A stretch of 64,000 nucleotides of DNA from NCBI GenBank assembly GCA_033439255.1, contig CM065878.1, positions 558,001 through 622,000 of the forward strand, in the 5' to 3' direction. Under the pieces are notes generated by a model. That model did not search any database. It saw only the letters and a program-made list of their open reading frames with translations, and had not been told where the DNA came from. Origin of the DNA: Hericium rajendrae (taxonomy: Eukaryota > Basidiomycota > Agaricomycetes > Russulales > Hericiaceae). The position numbers and the translations under genes are program-made. Of the stretch, positions 1 to 11,400 are shown one piece after another (the stretch's first letter is position 1; the number at the start of each line of letters is the position of its first letter).

Positions 1-38
1 CGAGGCACCCACCAGGGAAATGGGAGTGGGTCATTTGC

Positions 39-1061
39 GTGAGAGAGAACCGAACGACCCCACTTACATTCTCTTATGCCCCACCTTCATTGGTCCTTGT
101 GCACGAGGAGGCACTGTGCAAGGACTCACCTTCTAGCCCCATGGTTTTAGTAGATATCAGTTCTGTAGCGGTTCACGCTTCTGTCTCGGTCAATAATGAT
201 GACATTGAACTCTATTCCATGGCGGCCACAACATCTACCCTTTCCCCAAGCATGGCCACTGTCCCTTTCATTCACGAACTTGTTATCCTCAGCCCTACAG
301 ACAAGAAAGTGCGCATCTGCAGCCTGTTCAATGAAGGAGCTATGATCGGTGCCATGTGCTCCACCATCTTCGACAAGATCAAGCACCGTCTCACGGGCTG
401 GACAGCATCAACAGGCATGCTGTGCATGGTGAATGGATCACGAGTCCCATCGGTTGCTACATGGCAAGGAACGATGGAACTTGATGGTGTCCATGTCCAA
501 GGCGAGTTTGAGGTGTTCAACAGTGGAGGTGGCTGGGCATTCCTACTTGGAAAACCCATGCTGCATGTCTTTAATGCCATACACGATTATCGGACCGACA
601 CCATGTGCATTTCCAACAACACGCAGACATCCATGCTTCATAACCAAGTCCATTCACCCCAAAACGACCACCTTCGAGCATTGTCGGGACTACTGCCCAT
701 GGCAGATTGGAAACAGCGTGAACATTTGTCAGGGAGAAAGTTAAAGCCCCCCACAAGGCACGTTCACAAGCCCCGATCATCCCACCTTGACAGTGCTAAC
801 ACCGTAGACATTGCAAACTCACATGCTCCTTCCCTCTTACAACCCACCACGAATCCCAACGATTCCCTCACGACAAGCACTGTTCCCAGTATGACTCCAC
901 TTGATCGCAGAGAAATGGGTATAGCAGATGTGCAGGAAAGACAAACTCAGATGAACACATTGCACAGAGATGCACGGGGGGATGAGAAATCCCCCTTGAG
1001 GCGAGTCTCTTCCAGCTCAGATACTGTATCGCTGCCCATCGCTAATGCTCACTCCCCATGA
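39..1061 (+). pseudogene. Gypsy 1 gag/retropepsin-like ORF
   Basis: This 340-residue frame opens gypsy 1. Around residues 95-195 it has a retropepsin-like fold signature: the LFNEGAMIGAMC segment sits where a protease normally has D-S/T-G-A, followed by a conserved MVNGSRVPS strand and a GGGWAFLLGKPML segment. The catalytic Asp appears replaced (NEGA), so protease activity is doubtful. The C-terminal third is Ser/Thr/Pro-rich linker. It ends at TGA 1059-1061, and the frame stays open afterwards in the same phase as pol, so the stop is either a decayed CGA codon or a readthrough stop. Decay is more likely given the other damage. Confidence 0.7.
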
Positions 1062-1076
1062 GGGACTCCACTGGAG

Positions 1077-1876
1077 ATGTTAACAGACACAACGTGCACG
1101 TCGCATTCCGTATCAGCTCGAATCATCGATGCAGTGACTGCGGTGCATGACGAGAAGCAGTGCACCACCAGAGTGTGCAAGAGGAGTGTCTCAGAGGGAA
1201 CCCAGCATGCAGCTATATGGGGGAGTGATGACAAGCTCCCCTCGAGGGAAGTCCAACCGACTCCAGCTACTCCCATCACCTCCATCCCCACTGATGTTAC
1301 GTGGCCACTAGAACCACAATTGCCTCCATCACTGCCTATCAATGAGATGTCTGTCACAGATGATGCGGCGATCTTCATGTGCCTCACCAATCCACACAAC
1401 CCGCAACGTGTCGAACAGCTTATCGACATCGGAACAGACCTCACGCCGCAAGAGCACAGTTCTGTCGAGGCTCTGATCACTGAATTTGCTGATTGTTTTG
1501 TGCTCTCACTCAGTGAAGTCAAGGTGGCAGATGGTGCAGTCCATCACCTGAACATACCCCCAGATGCTAAGTTCTCACTAAAACCAAGACAACGGCCGTT
1601 AACACCTCCCCAGCGGCAATATCTGGATAAGAAGATAGACAAAATGCTGGCAGCCAGCATCATTGAATCGGTCCACCTGTGCAGGTCAAAGCCATATCGC
1701 CGATGACACTTGCTCAAAAGGTGCATGAAGGTGGAGGGCTCAGTCTCGAGGAACTCCAACATCGCATTAATGATGAGTGCATCGCAGCAGGCCTCCCTTC
1801 CATGTTCGACATGCCACCATGCCCATCACCGTCTGATGCACAAGCACCCATGCCATCACCACCGCAGAAGTGGTGA
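1077..1876 (+). pseudogene. Gypsy 1 pol, segment upstream of the RT palm
   Basis: In the same frame as the preceding ORF, this segment carries the region typically N-terminal to a gypsy RT: LTPQEHSSVEALITEFADCF, then the LKPRQRPLTPPQ and YLDKKIDKMLAASIIESV motifs that start the RT fingers. The frame breaks near 1680; the continuation (VKAISPMTLAQKVHEGGGLS) is in another phase and runs to a stop at 1876. The usual 'contexplanations' of RT fingers resume in the ORF from 1907. It is a broken part of one polyprotein, not a separate gene. Confidence 0.75.
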
Positions 1877-1906
1877 GTATGCCAAAACTTCAATGAGGTC
1901 AACAAG

Positions 1907-3589
1907 GTGACTCCTATTGCCCCCATGCCACAAGGCAACATCTGCGCCAAGCAACAGTGGTTGAGTGGACACCGCTACCTTTTGGTGTTCAATTTCTTTG
2001 CTGGTTTCCATGCTGTAGAAATTGACATCGAGTCTCGGCCATATACCACATTCTACATAGAGGGCCGTGGATATTTCTGGTACATATGCATGCCATTTGG
2101 GCTTACAGGTGCACCATCATCATTTGCACACACCACAGCTGCCCACCTTCACGACCTCATCGCAGAAGATGTTATGGAACTGCTTGTTGACGATGGTGGC
2201 ACCTTCGCTGATGAGTTCACCGAGATGATGCTCAAACTGCGGTGCATCCTCACTTGTGTGCGTGACTGCAATCTCTCGTTATCAGCAAGCAAATCCTCAT
2301 TTTTCATTACAGAAGCCATGTTCGCTGGTGCACGAGTTGGGCCTCATGGCATCACACCCGATCTCACAAAACTCACAGCCGTAGTTGATTGGAAACAGCC
2401 GAGTGATGCGTTGAACCTCATGTCCTTCTTAGGCTTAACTGGGCACTTCCAGGATCTTGTCCAGAACTACGCCAGCCTAGAGAACCCACTCCGGGAGCTG
2501 GTTCACATGGTTAACGTCCCAAGCCAATGCTCCAAGCCCATCTACCATCGCGCCATGCAGGGCTTCAAGCTACAGGATCGGTGGACCACAGCTCACACGA
2601 AGGCTTTCCTTGGGCTCAAGGCAGCTGTTACATCAGAGCCCATATTGTGTGGGCCTCGATGGGATGGCACACCATTTAACATCACCACCAATGGCTGCAA
2701 AGATGGCTTCGCAGGGGTCTTGACACAGCACTCACCGACCACCTTGCCCAATGGATGCACTGTCAACAAGCTCCATCCTCTTGCATTCACTTCAAAGTGT
2801 ACCTCCCCTGCAGAAGAGAAGTACATGCCCTTTCTGCTGGAATTTGCTGCCCTGAAGTTCACTTTAGATAAATTCAGCCACCTCATTGGGCACTTCCCCA
2901 TTGAGATTGAAACGGACTGCCAAGCCCTGAGAGACGTACTGCTCAGTGACAAACTCAATGCTGCTCATGCTCGTTGGTGGGATGGAATCCTTGCATACCA
3001 CATCATGGATGTCCGCCACGTCCTGGGCAAGCTTAACGTGGTGGCCGATGCACTCAGCCGCAAAGGCGAAGGTACCCTGAAACTGCCAGGTGATGGCAGT
3101 GAGTGGACCGTCAGTGAGGACTGGGACACATCAGTCGGCCTGGCCAATGATCTACTTCTCACCTCAGATGACCTGCAAGTCTCAGTGCTGCGTGATCAGT
3201 TCTGTGAGGAGCCCCTCTTCCAAGAGGTCATCAATGTGCTGCTCGACATTGATGGTGGAGGCAGCATCCATGACAAGAGGTGTGTGCAGCATCGTGCCAC
3301 GTTCTATTTCATTGAGGATGGTGAATTGTGGTGCATGAAGGGCGGTACTAGCACATGCACTCGCACCAAATTCGAATGTGTATCAAAAGAGGAGGCAAAA
3401 GCTCTCGCTTATGTGCAGCACGTTGATGGGGGACACCTCGAACGTGACAACATCAAGATGGTACTCATTGACTGCATCACCAGTCCCCAACTTGACACCT
3501 CCATCATGGCCGCCATCAAGGAGTGCACATGCTGCAAGAATTTTGGCATGCCCCACATTCATTCCTTACTCAAACCCATAACCCGCTGA
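1907..3589 (+). pseudogene. Gypsy 1 reverse transcriptase, RNase H and integrase zinc domain
   Basis: The 560-residue frame contains the RT palm (MPFGLTGAPSSFAHT, then a VDD catalytic box in ELLVDDGGTFADEF), the thumb/connection segment (SFLGLTGHFQDLVQNYA) and RNase H (PFNITTNGCKDGFAGVLTQ; EKYMPFLLEFAALKF; IETDCQAL; VLGKLNVVADALSRK). It ends with a partial HHCC region, CTCCKNFGMPHI. The expected Asp in the first RNase H strand is Asn (ITTNG). The terminal TGA at 3587-3589 falls between the zinc domain and the integrase core, where the family reads straight through. Confidence 0.85.
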
Positions 3590-4651
3590 CACCCATTTGA
3601 ACTCCTGATCGGCAACTACCTCAAAATGCCTCCAGGAGCTGATGGCTTTGGCAAGCTCGGTGTCTACTTGGACACATACTCGCAGCACCTGTGGGTCTAC
3701 AAGTACAAGAAACCAGGCTCCGGTGCCTCGACGGTCGCTGCCCTTACTCAGATCTTCAACAGCTTCACACCATCAGAGACATTCATGGCCGACGACAGGT
3801 CGCATTTTGACTGCGCGGAGGTCCACGATTACTGCGAGTCATGTGGTTGTTGGCTATTCATCACTCCATCTTATTCACCATGGGTTAACGGCCTCGTCGA
3901 AGGCATGAACAAAATCCTACTGTGCGTTCTCGCCCATCTTATGGCCCCCGAGCTCAGTGAGGATGAGGTTGAGTCCATTACTTGGGATCAACTTCCCATG
4001 CGATGGCCAAACTTCCTCAATGATGCTGTCTGCCACCTTAACAACCGCATCCTTCCCTCTTTGAAGTTCTCTCCCAAGAAGCTGCTCCTTGGTCTCATCG
4101 TTAACACTCCACGAACCAATGATGCATCATCCACATCTACTCTGTCCCTAGCAGATGTGGATACCCAAATGGCCTATGTAGTGCAACAGCACCTAGATGG
4201 GTACGAGGCCATTGTTAAACATGTGCTCCATTGTGAGACCGCCTTCGATAAGCGGCTGCAGAAGTGTCATCCCAGTGAAGTCACATTCTCTATTGGTCAA
4301 CTCGTACAGATTTACGAAAGTAAACTATCTACCACACACAGTGTCCATCGCAAACTCAAGGCCAAATGGACTCCGCTGCACCACGTCACTGCCCGCGCCC
4401 AAAATTCCTACACACTCGAGATGCTCAACGGCAAGATCGTCCCTGACATCAGTTCTCGTCGGATGTGGGCCTTCTTCCCACGACTGGGCACGGAGCTTGA
4501 GACTGCCCAGCACGAGTTCAAAGCTGGCCTGCAGATGCAGACAAATGAGGCTGGCGTACAGGAGCTACAGGCTGCACTGGATGGGGCTGTTGTAGAGGAC
4601 GAACTAGATGGGGTCACGAGAGAGAGCACAGAGGCTCCGCTGGATGGTTAG
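3590..4651 (+). pseudogene. Gypsy 1 integrase core and C-terminal domain
   Basis: The frame continues in phase after the 3587-3589 stop. The integrase DDE core is visible: first Asp in LGVYLDTYSQHLWVYKYK, second in TFMADDRSHFD, Glu in SPWVNGLVEGMNKIL. A C-terminal region with a GPY/F-like tail follows (KLKAKWTPLHHVTARAQNSY, LEMLNGKIVPD). No chromodomain was seen. The ORF listed from the first Met starts at 3626, but homology begins at 3590 (HPFELLIGNYLKMPPGADG). Confidence 0.8.
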
Positions 4652-4785
4652 AGGAGGGTAGGAGAGCATGTTGCACGAGGGGTCAGAGTGAGTGTTTGCG
4701 GGCAAGGCGACAAGGACGCCATCATTTTTGAGAGGGGCACATGGAGCAGGGAGTCCCGAGGGAGCCAGAGGTGAGGCATAGCCAA
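4652..4785 (+). repeat. Possible polypurine tract and LTR start of gypsy 1
   Basis: Directly after the pol stop there is a purine-rich stretch (GAGGAGGGTAGGAGAG) followed by CATGTTGCACGAGG. An LTR beginning TGTTG at about 4669 would fit the polypurine tract rule. No second LTR copy is in the window to confirm it, and the putative LTR would be cut short by gypsy 3 sequence at 4786. Confidence 0.3.
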
Positions 4786-5054
4786 GCTTAGTCAGCAGAC
4801 ACCTTTGTAGCAGTAGCCACGTCTCCTGCACACTCACGCCATCCACCACCATCCCTCCTTGTGTGCTCGCTAGGGTGCTCCCACTGGCTCCCCATGTATT
4901 GAGGCATGATGAAGCCAGGGAGTGGCTGCGCAGGTGGGGTGAGGGCTGTGGTGTTGGGGAACTGACACTGCATGTCCGTCAAAGCCACGGCCATGGACTC
5001 CTCTTCATGCTGGTGGTCAAATGCCTTCCAGCGACCGGACCGATCCTTGCACAG
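4786..5054 (-). pseudogene. 3' end of the extra (third) ORF of gypsy 3
   Basis: On the minus strand the frame enters at 5054 and reads LCKDRSGRWKAFDHQHEEES to a TAA at 4786-4788. If J (with its AG duplication) and gypsy 2 (with its 5-bp duplication) are removed, this frame joins exactly, codon for codon, to the open frame ending at 32938: ...KRNDAHA then LCKDRSG. That continuity is strong evidence that the two pieces are one ORF separated by about 28 kb of later insertions. The encoded segment has no domain I recognise. Confidence 0.65.
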
Positions 5055-5087
5055 CATCTGAAAAATCTAATGTTTACATAGCAAAAG

Positions 5088-5290
5088 GTCAAGCTATGGA
5101 TCCTATAGGTATGCTATAGAGTCTATGGCTCTGACTTGCCAAGCTATGTAGAGCTATGAGAGTTATCATAGCCTTCATAGCAGACAGTATAAAACACATA
5201 GCCTATATAGCTAGTACTGTCAAACACATAGAGCTATCATACTTGCTAAGGGGAGCTATGGCTCCTATCAAGACTATGCTGACTATGCTT
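5088..5290. repeat. AGCTATG-rich subterminal array of J, GC-arm end
   Basis: Irregular, palindrome-prone repeats of TAGCTAT, AGCTATGG, CATAGCC and CTATGTAG fill about 200 bp just inside the left end. The same vocabulary, but not the same exact order, is found under both ends of all seven elements of this family, so it may be a binding region for the mobilising protein. Confidence 0.75.
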
Positions 5291-5399
5291 AGCCAGATAG
5301 ACATCAAAGGTGTGAAGTCAAAATTATTAAATTAAAATGTTACTTATACTACAAACTGGTCAGGTACATTACAGAAGGAACTAACTACTCTGGATGGAC

Positions 5400-6334
5400 C
5401 TCACACATACCCAACAGCACACACCGATGACGTAGTGCCCGTCGTCGCAGCTGTTCATGCAGCATGTGCATGCGTGTGGGTGCTGGCACAATCCTCCGGT
5501 ACCGGTGTGCACAGCCTCGTGTGCGCAGACATGGCTGCCCATGCACGTATGGGCCCTTATCGGCATGTGCAGCCACCATGCGTACACCGTTACCGGTGCG
5601 CATGCTCTCACACATGCAGATGCAACTGCCCACACACGATGGGCTGGCGCAGTCATCCGCTGGCCTGCGTGGCCCCATGCGAGCAGATGGGGACCGTGCG
5701 CGTGTGCGATGGCGTGGCAGTCACCGGCCTGCATAGCCTCGCATTGGCAGATGAGGCTGTGCATGCATACACATGCTGGCGCGGTCGTCTGTGGCCGTAC
5801 GCAGGGTGGAGCCATGCATGACAGCCTGCACGCTGGCAGGGCCGCACATGACTGCCTGTCCCATGTGTGCATGGCGCAGTCATCCGCGTGCCTGGTGGTT
5901 GCACTGGCACGGTCATCCACGGCTGCGAGAAGGCGAGGACGTGGCCGCGGGCGACTGCCCATGCGTTGGCAATGCCGGGCGGGGCGGTGCTCGCCATACA
6001 TGCATGCATGCGCATACGCGCCGGCGCGGTAGTCTGCGATCGTGCAAGGGCGGGGCCATGCGTGACAACCTGCATGCTGGTGGGGCCGTGCAAGGCTGCC
6101 CACACCGTGTGTGTGCTGGTGGGGCAGTCTGCGGCCGCTGAGATTGCCCGCAGCCATGAGTAGCCCTGTGTGTGCAGTCCGCAGTTGCCCATGCAGCATG
6201 CGCATGCATGGGTGCACTGGTGGTTGTCAGCGGCCATGTGCGGACTTACCAGTGCATGGCCCATGCATGTCAACAGGGCCACATGCACGCGTCTCCGGGC
6301 ATGCATGCGCATGCTGACAGTGGGGGCGAAAGCG
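5400..6334. repeat. GC-rich degenerate arm of J
   Basis: This block is rich in GCATGCATGCGC, CACATGC and GCGCAGTC words. Several long open frames exist on both strands at once (for example 5381-6217 - and 5457-6032 +), which is the expected result of high GC and few TA-rich stops rather than evidence of coding. The translations are low-complexity Cys/His/Arg/Met-rich with no domain. Confidence 0.65.
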
Positions 6335-6341
6335 AGTGGAG

Positions 6342-6425
6342 GAGGCATCCCTGTAACCCATTTACAACCTGTACTAGTAAGGACAGGAGGGAGGGTTCCA
6401 ACTTTCACCAATAATATAGGGAGAG
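6342..6425 (+). repeat. Left terminal inverted repeat of K
   Basis: It matches the inverted right end of K (12890-12973) and both ends of F over about 65-70 bp at roughly three-quarters identity, with a near-invariant GGAGGGAGGGTTCCAA core. Confidence 0.7.
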
Positions 6426-6479
6426 TTCAGAACCCAATCTCGAACAAAATAATCATTCTAAATATAGAAACTTTTACAG

Positions 6480-7677
6480 TCCGGGCCGCTTACCGGGCCG
6501 TACAGTACTCACTGCCGCGCGCTTAGTGCATCTCCTCGAGCGGCTGCACTCGGCACCATCCACCGACCTGCACGCTTCCCGCCTCGGCTACGCACTCACC
6601 ACCTCCCGCCCTGCCTGATCTCGGCTATGCAAGCGCTCGGCCACGTGCCCGCCTGCCCCTGCCTCCTGCCACTGCCACTGCCTGCTCCCCAGCACCGTTG
6701 CTGCGATGCACGTCGTCAGCACCGTAGGTGCTGCTGCCATCGTTGTTGCTGTGTGGCTACGCCGGGGCACGTGCACCGTTGCTGCGTGGAGTGCGTGTCG
6801 TTGGGGCATTCTGCATGGACTTTGGGCATTGCGGGCATGTGACATGTGATGCGAAAGGGCCATGGGCATGCGCGCCGAGTGCCACACACGTCCTGCCCTG
6901 GGTCGCGCCCACCTACTGCTCCCGCCGTCGTTGTTGCTACGTTGCTGGTGAGTGCTATCGTGCCACCATTGGACCACGTGCCGTTGCTGCGCATTTCGGG
7001 CCGTTGTTGGCATTCCGTGTGGGCGCTCGGCATCACGCACGGGTGCTGGCATTGCGCGCGGGTGCTAGGGCCCTAGCACGAGTGTGCGGGGGGCATGTGC
7101 GGTTGCCACATGCTGCGTGCCGTTGCGGGCATGCAGCGTGCTCTGCGCAGATGCTCAGGATACGGCGTGCATGTCGAACGATGCGCGGAGGGTGCTGGGG
7201 GTGCTGGGGCTGCACGAGGGTGATGCTTGATGGGTGGGGAAGTGGGCACATGCCATGGGCGCACAAGTCATGGGTGCAGGGTGCCAATAGATGTGTGCGC
7301 AGCTATCGAATACGCACCTTCGCCATTGGCTGCAGTGCGCGCACATCCCGGAGCATGTTCCACATGCTTGTGAGCATGTCCAGCGCGTGTGAAAGTGGGT
7401 GGAGGGCTGCTGGGAGCCATGGAACGTGTGGTCGAGGGGCATGGAGCGCGTCAGACGCACGGTTGGGGTGCGAATAAGGGAGGACGAGTGGATGGCGAGA
7501 CGATACGCGCGAAGAGCACAGAAGTGCGTGTATGCGCAAAGAGAGAGGCAAGGGAGCGTGAGTGCAGCTAGAATGCACGTACGTGCTGTTGGCGTGGCTC
7601 AGAATTCGCCGAACCTCAGTGGCTGAAGCCCGAGAAGCCTGACGCTCGAGGAGAGGTGCACCTCTGCACAAGTTCTG
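6480..7677. repeat. GC-rich left arm of K (shared with the right arm of F)
   Basis: This arm is repeated in inverted orientation at 24104-25440 with only scattered substitutions. Words such as GGGCATGTGAC, GTTGCTGCG and GGGTGCTGG recur. Open frames are present in nearly every phase on both strands, so none is called as a gene. The homology to F stops at GCCAGAACTTG (7666-7676 here), exactly where the hAT element begins in F. Confidence 0.65.
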
Positions 7678-8698
7678 GCCCGTATTGTTCCTGGATAGAG
7701 CCACGAATATAAACATAGAATAGTATACATCGTGTGATGAGATTTCTGAACTATCTAGAGGATCCTTTCAGCTACAATGAGTGACTTATTGTAACCCTAC
7801 AGTAACCCTAGCTCGTATTTCGTGTAGAAAAAACTTCATTATGGGTGATCTTGCCTATCTAGATATCCTTGATGACTTTACATGGTGTCAAAAATGTGAA
7901 TCCGAAGTTTGAATTTTTTTGGACGTGATTACAGAGCTTGAGGCCTGAGATACGCACAAAATACAGCTCATGGAGCCGAAAAGTTATGTATCTCGCAAGA
8001 TCCTAATGATCGAGACCACCGAAAATTACTGTAAAGTCTAGGTAGACACTTTATATATGTCACAATGCATAAAGATAAGCCGATACACGATGAGAGCAAG
8101 ATAGACTGCACAATCACAGCTCAAATCTTGTGCCCGGCGTGCCCGAGGCCTCGATTCGAGCTTGACGCGTTTAGTCTTTCACGCACTTTAGACTTTCTTA
8201 TCCATGGTTCAGAATTTTCTCAGCTCCATCGCATTCTATTCCTACCAATCTTCGTATTTGATTGTATTCAGACTAGCCACATCTACCGTATTATTCGTAG
8301 GGTTTAATTGAATTTATTTGTCCTTGAACGACCTCTTCGACGACTTGGGACGAGGCATGCAGACTAATTCGGCAATCGCCGAACCGTGTCGCAAGCTTGA
8401 CGACTGTTTTTCTTCCTCCCTCCCTCAAGCGGGGCGCAAATACGAGGCTCAATAGTCTCCATAATTCGTAAGTCTTTTTTTTCTTTTCTTTCCCTGTGTA
8501 TGCGTTTGCTAATGAGATTCCGTTTCCTTAGCCTTAAATTGCGATGACGTGGCACTTGAGATGCACCGCAATGCTGCCGCCCCTCTACCCACCTCCATCC
8601 CGCTTCCAAACGTGCGTGCGATGCCTCCCCGTGCCATGAAGGGGTACTCGCCAGCGCACAAGACCCGGCGCTCGCAATCGCATGCCGTCAAGCTCACC
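7678..8698. other. Interior of K, no gene recognised
   Basis: About 1 kb of lower-GC sequence that is absent from F. It has an 80-codon open frame (8065-8307 +) with no recognisable domain. A GTAAGT at 8469 with TTGCTAATGAG and a TTAG acceptor by 8531 could be a short intron. I see no coding support beyond that. Confidence 0.4.
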
Positions 8699-9584
8699 TA
8701 CATCTGAGAAATTTACTACTGGTATATAAGGCTATGTAGGCTATATAGCTTTCCTAGGTCCATAGCTGTCCTCTTTTCTACATAGCAGTCTCATAGCAGT
8801 CAAGTAATCTATTCATAGCTATCATAGCTTGCCATAGCTACCATAGCATAGGGTCTAAGCTATATAGCTGCTATAGCATAGAGTATAAGATATCATAGCT
8901 ACTGTAGCTATTATAGTATAAAGTAGCTATAGAAGCTATATCAACTATATACTATATCATCATTGTAATATTATATCTAGCTAATAACATTTCTATTCAT
9001 TCTATATCACTTCTGTCAAATATGTTGTTCTAGCATATTAAAACATTTTCTTACTCATTAATTTTATTCATCTTAAATCACAAATATCAAAAGTTTAAAA
9101 ATTATAATGTTTTTATTAGAATTTCATTACAAAACATTACTAAACTACCAAAACTACTAGATAACTACAAAAGATAACAAACTTACAATAACTACAAAAA
9201 GCGAAAATATAAACAAGAAAAGAAGACATTAGTATTGAGATAACAAAGATAATACATAGAAGCTTACCTCAAACTAACAAAAAGCGAAAACCTACAAGAT
9301 AGTTTGTAAGACATTAGTATTAAGATATAACACTACATACCTCGTAACCATACACAAAAGCACTGTAACAAGTAACGAAGACATTAGTATAAGACATAGA
9401 AGAGGAAGAATAAGAGCTTACCTGAAGAGATAGCAGTGACGAGCAAGCAAGCAATAGCGACGAGCGAATAAGCGACGACGAACGAGCAGGCATCGACGAC
9501 GAACGAACAAAGGACGACGACGAAGCGTCGACGTGGCAAGAGGTGGTGGGGGTTAAGAGCAAGAGGTAACGCGCGTCGCGCGAG

Positions 9585-9593
9585 CCTTATATA
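9585..9593 (-). promoter_or_regulatory. TATA box of the AT-arm transcript in C
   Basis: On the minus strand this reads TATATAAGGCTCGCGCGACG. The same block (TATATAAGG or TTTATAATG followed by GC.CG(C/A)CGA.GCGCG) occurs once in every family member, always facing the AT-rich arm. It is followed on the minus strand by several GTAAG...TACTAAT...AG short-intron patterns. Confidence 0.55.
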
Positions 9594-9821
9594 CGATTCC
9601 CGGGCGAAGCCGAGAATCGTGGCTGCCGGGCGCTGCCGAGCGTAGCGTCAGAGGCTGGATCCCAGACGTGACAATTTTACACACGATATGCATGAACACA
9701 CCGTATAGTAGATATATATTGTTCTGATCTGATGTATTTATATGAGAAATCGTCAGCTTCTGGCTTTTTCTCTGAATTTCTGCGGTTTGATTAGATTTGT
9801 TGTGCTTCAAACCGTTGAACT

Positions 9822-9850
9822 CGCGTTCGGTGGCTGACGCACCGAACGCG
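9822..9850. other. Stem-loop 1 of C
   Basis: Perfect inverted repeat CGCGTTCGGTG / CACCGAACGCG with a 7-nt loop GCTGACG. Equivalent stems with a GCTGAAG or GCTGTAAG loop occur in D, A, Z, B and E. Confidence 0.7.
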
Positions 9851-10002
9851 CTTCGACTTTGACAGTTCGTCTCTGTCTTACTCTCTATGTCGTCCCTCCT
9901 CACTATTCTCTCCGTTCCCTCGCCACCCTCTCCGTTATTCCTTCGGAAGTTGCCAAATTCGAACGTCGGGGGAGGGCTTAGTATTATGCAGAGGGCCACG
10001 AG

Positions 10003-10076
10003 GTAAGTAAAACACTAACTTTCGTTGTTTCTGCACTAAGGCAGAGAGTATCGCTCGTTTTTCGAGCGATACTCTC
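10003..10076 (+). other. Short intron abutting stem-loop 2 of C
   Basis: AGAGGGCCACGAG is followed by GTAAGTAAAAC, a branch-like GCACTAAG and the acceptor GCAG at 10041-10044, a 42-nt intron. The acceptor is the first base of a perfect hairpin GAGAGTATCGCTCG-TTTTT-CGAGCGATACTCTC (10044-10076). The intron-hairpin junction is conserved in all members, although the codon phase across it is not, so translation is not supported. Confidence 0.6.
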
Positions 10077-10084
10077 GTTTCCCC

Positions 10085-11400
10085 CCTCTTTCCTCAACCT
10101 CTCGTGCACCCCCGGTCTCCTCATCGCTCCTACCGCCCCTTCCGCGCTCCCTCCCCACCACATTCGCCCACGCGCAGCTGCCTCGTCCCACACGCGACAC
10201 CCAACACCCCACGACACCCGCGTGCGACCTCAACGACGCACAAGCCCTCGGCTCTCCCTTTCGCCCACAGGAGCACGGGCCATGCACGCGCGTCGTTGCA
10301 CGCCGTCTGCGCGCTGTCAACGACGTGTGTGCACGGGCCACCTCATCGCCCGTGCCCTCCACGTCTCCTCCCGCACCTCTCCCTTCCCTTCGCCTCCCGC
10401 CGCCGCCTCTCCCGCATCGACTCCCCTCCCCGACATCGCCGCCATTCCCACAGGGCTGGCGTGCCGTCTCAAACGACCGCGATTGCGTGCACCAGCGCAC
10501 GCACACCACCGGACAACGCGTACGCGAGCCCGCCGCCCTGCGCACGGGCTCCACCTCTCCGCATGGCCCCGCCGTTCCACGTATGGCACTGCCGCCTGGC
10601 GCACGAGTTAGGCCACGCTGTGCGCGGCCTCCTCGTCTCTCGCAGGGGCTGATGCGTTGCGCGCGATCCCGCTGTGGTCCGTGCGCACGGCCAGCGGATG
10701 GCCACAGCCGCGCGCGGATGCCGGCACGCGCGATGTGCGCGCGACCGGAAGTGGGAACACCAGCGCACCACGACACGGGACGAGCACGCATGCGTGCTGC
10801 AGCTCGACGTCTCGCATGCAGGCCTCGCACCTGGGGCCCCCCGCCGCCCTCCCGCGCTCGGCCATGCGCGCCTCGCGCGCAGGCTTGCCGCATCGTGCAT
10901 GGGCCTGCGGCAGCGCAACAACGCCCCTCGCGCGCCTTGTGCCTCCGGCGCGCAAGCCTACTGCGTCGCGCACGGGTCTGGCGTGTCGCGCACGCCTCCG
11001 CGCCTCGTCCGGGCCTCCTGCGCCTCGCGCGCGCACGCCCCTCAAGCGCATCGTGCACGGGCCCAGCGCCCAGCATCGTCTACTGCACGCCGCCTGCGCC
11101 TCAAGCACATCCGCGGCGCCCCACACACGCCTCCCGCGCATCTCGCGCCTGTCCCTCGCGCCTCACGCATGGGCCCGCCACCCACCGCCTCTTACCCACG
11201 CCCCCGTACCTCATGCATGGCCCCCGCACCTTGCGCGTCTCCCGCCCCTCGTGCACGGGCCCGCCGCGGTCCAGTGCCCCATGCATGGGCCCGCCGCAAC
11301 CCGACGACTTGCGCACGGCCCCTATCCCCGCGTCTCCCGTGCGCAGGCCCGCCGCGCCTCATGCATGCATGTTTTGTCATGCCCCGCCATGGCACATGGC
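10085..11400. repeat. GC-rich degenerate arm of C
   Basis: Words like CGCACGGGCC, GCCTCGCGC and CCATGCATGGGC recur at roughly 25-35 bp intervals. At least six overlapping long frames exist on both strands (up to 365 codons), all Arg/Pro/His/Ala-rich. With such base composition this is not evidence of a gene. Confidence 0.6.

Larger units (their letters stand above)
1..4785 (+). mobile_element. Ty3/gypsy LTR retrotransposon 1, decayed, 5' end outside the window
   Basis: A gag/protease-pol reading block runs on the + strand from the window edge to 4651 in the order aspartic protease-like domain, reverse transcriptase, RNase H, integrase, which is the Ty3/gypsy order. In-frame TGA stops at 1059-1061 and 3587-3589 and a frameshift near 1680 make it non-functional. 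The 5' LTR lies outside the window. A purine-rich tract followed by TGTTGCACGAGG near 4669 may mark the 3' LTR start. The gypsy 3 extra ORF, on the opposite strand, begins at 4786, so the right boundary is approximate. Confidence 0.85.

Noticed and set aside
5088-5290. AGCTATG arrays as CRISPR-like or tandem satellite arrays
   Set aside because: There is no fixed repeat length, no spacers and no cas genes; this is a eukaryotic region and the words are irregular.
7786-7815. Telomere-like GTAACCCTACAGTAACCCTAG
   Set aside because: Only two imperfect units are present, with no array.
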